DNA of 64,000 bases, taken from positions 131,357 through 195,356 of the forward strand of contig CAYVIB010000004.1 of assembly GCA_964451365.1 (NCBI GenBank), written 5' to 3'. The position numbers and the translations under genes are program-made. The DNA comes from CAYVIB01 sp964451365. Its GTDB lineage: Bacteria; Pseudomonadota; Gammaproteobacteria; Pseudomonadales; Cellvibrionaceae. Below the pieces are notes generated by a model, which searched no databases, had not been told where the DNA came from, and saw only the letters and a program-made list of their open reading frames with translations. Of the stretch, positions 63,973 through 64,000 are shown piece by piece (positions within the stretch are counted from its first letter, which is position 1; every line of letters starts with the position of its first letter).

Positions 63973-64000
63973 GACAGTATTGCTCTCCTACCCTTTGTTT

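Overview
The window looks like a chromosomal segment of a marine or plant-polymer-degrading gammaproteobacterium, probably near Cellvibrionaceae (Teredinibacter, Saccharophagus, Gilvimarinus-like). I infer this from the Pseudomonas/Cellvibrio-type polar flagellar and chemotaxis cluster, a class I polyhydroxyalkanoate (PHA) locus, a cellobiose phosphorylase with its own symporter, and a type I-F CRISPR-Cas system. I cannot assign a species from sequence alone. Both runs of 100 N are flanked by identical 55-nt sequence, so they look like artefacts of a k=55 assembly rather than missing DNA.

Layout. 1-340 is the start of a CnoX-like thioredoxin. 793-9355 is a PHA storage region: phaB on +, then two phasins, phaR, phaC and a small partner on -, with a CapA-like protein, a PRPP-synthase-like protein, an acidic DUF-type protein and a 3-hydroxybutyrate dehydrogenase. 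9660-11292 holds a decayed RND exporter fused by deletion to an outer-membrane-protein remnant, beside an intact TetR gene. 11786-16215 is a sugar symporter plus cellobiose phosphorylase. 16305-19387 is a truncated AraC remnant and an intact two-gene molybdenum hydroxylase (IorAB type). 19428-33638 carries, all on -, a lipoprotein with an in-frame 13-residue repeat tail, then DUF2802, cheW, motD, motC, cheB, cheA, cheZ, cheY, fliA, fleN, flhF and flhA. 34381-36608 holds a TPR/transglutaminase-like protein and a periplasmic binding protein.

36944-58766 is a large defence island, all on -. Two type I-F arrays (87 repeats, and 53 plus a stub) each have a homologous leader next to a gene for an AAA ATPase with a DUF4143 domain: intact for array 1, a truncated pseudogene for array 2. 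The pseudogene has been joined to the first 24 codons of a PIN-type toxin, whose Phd-type antitoxin gene survives with two frameshifts. The cas operon reads WYL regulator, cas1, a KilA-N gene, cas2-3, csy1, csy2, csy3, csy4. The KilA-N gene interrupts the usual cas1-cas2-3 junction, ends 2 nt before cas2-3, and is preceded by a strong LexA-type SOS box over a candidate promoter. This suggests that KilA-N and the downstream interference genes could be induced by DNA damage separately from cas1. That arrangement is the most notable part of the window.

59190-63972 returns to ordinary chromosome: a membrane-anchored AraC regulator, a broken and an intact multi-pass membrane protein, a DUF4124 protein, a pilin-like protein and a leucine-rich-repeat protein.
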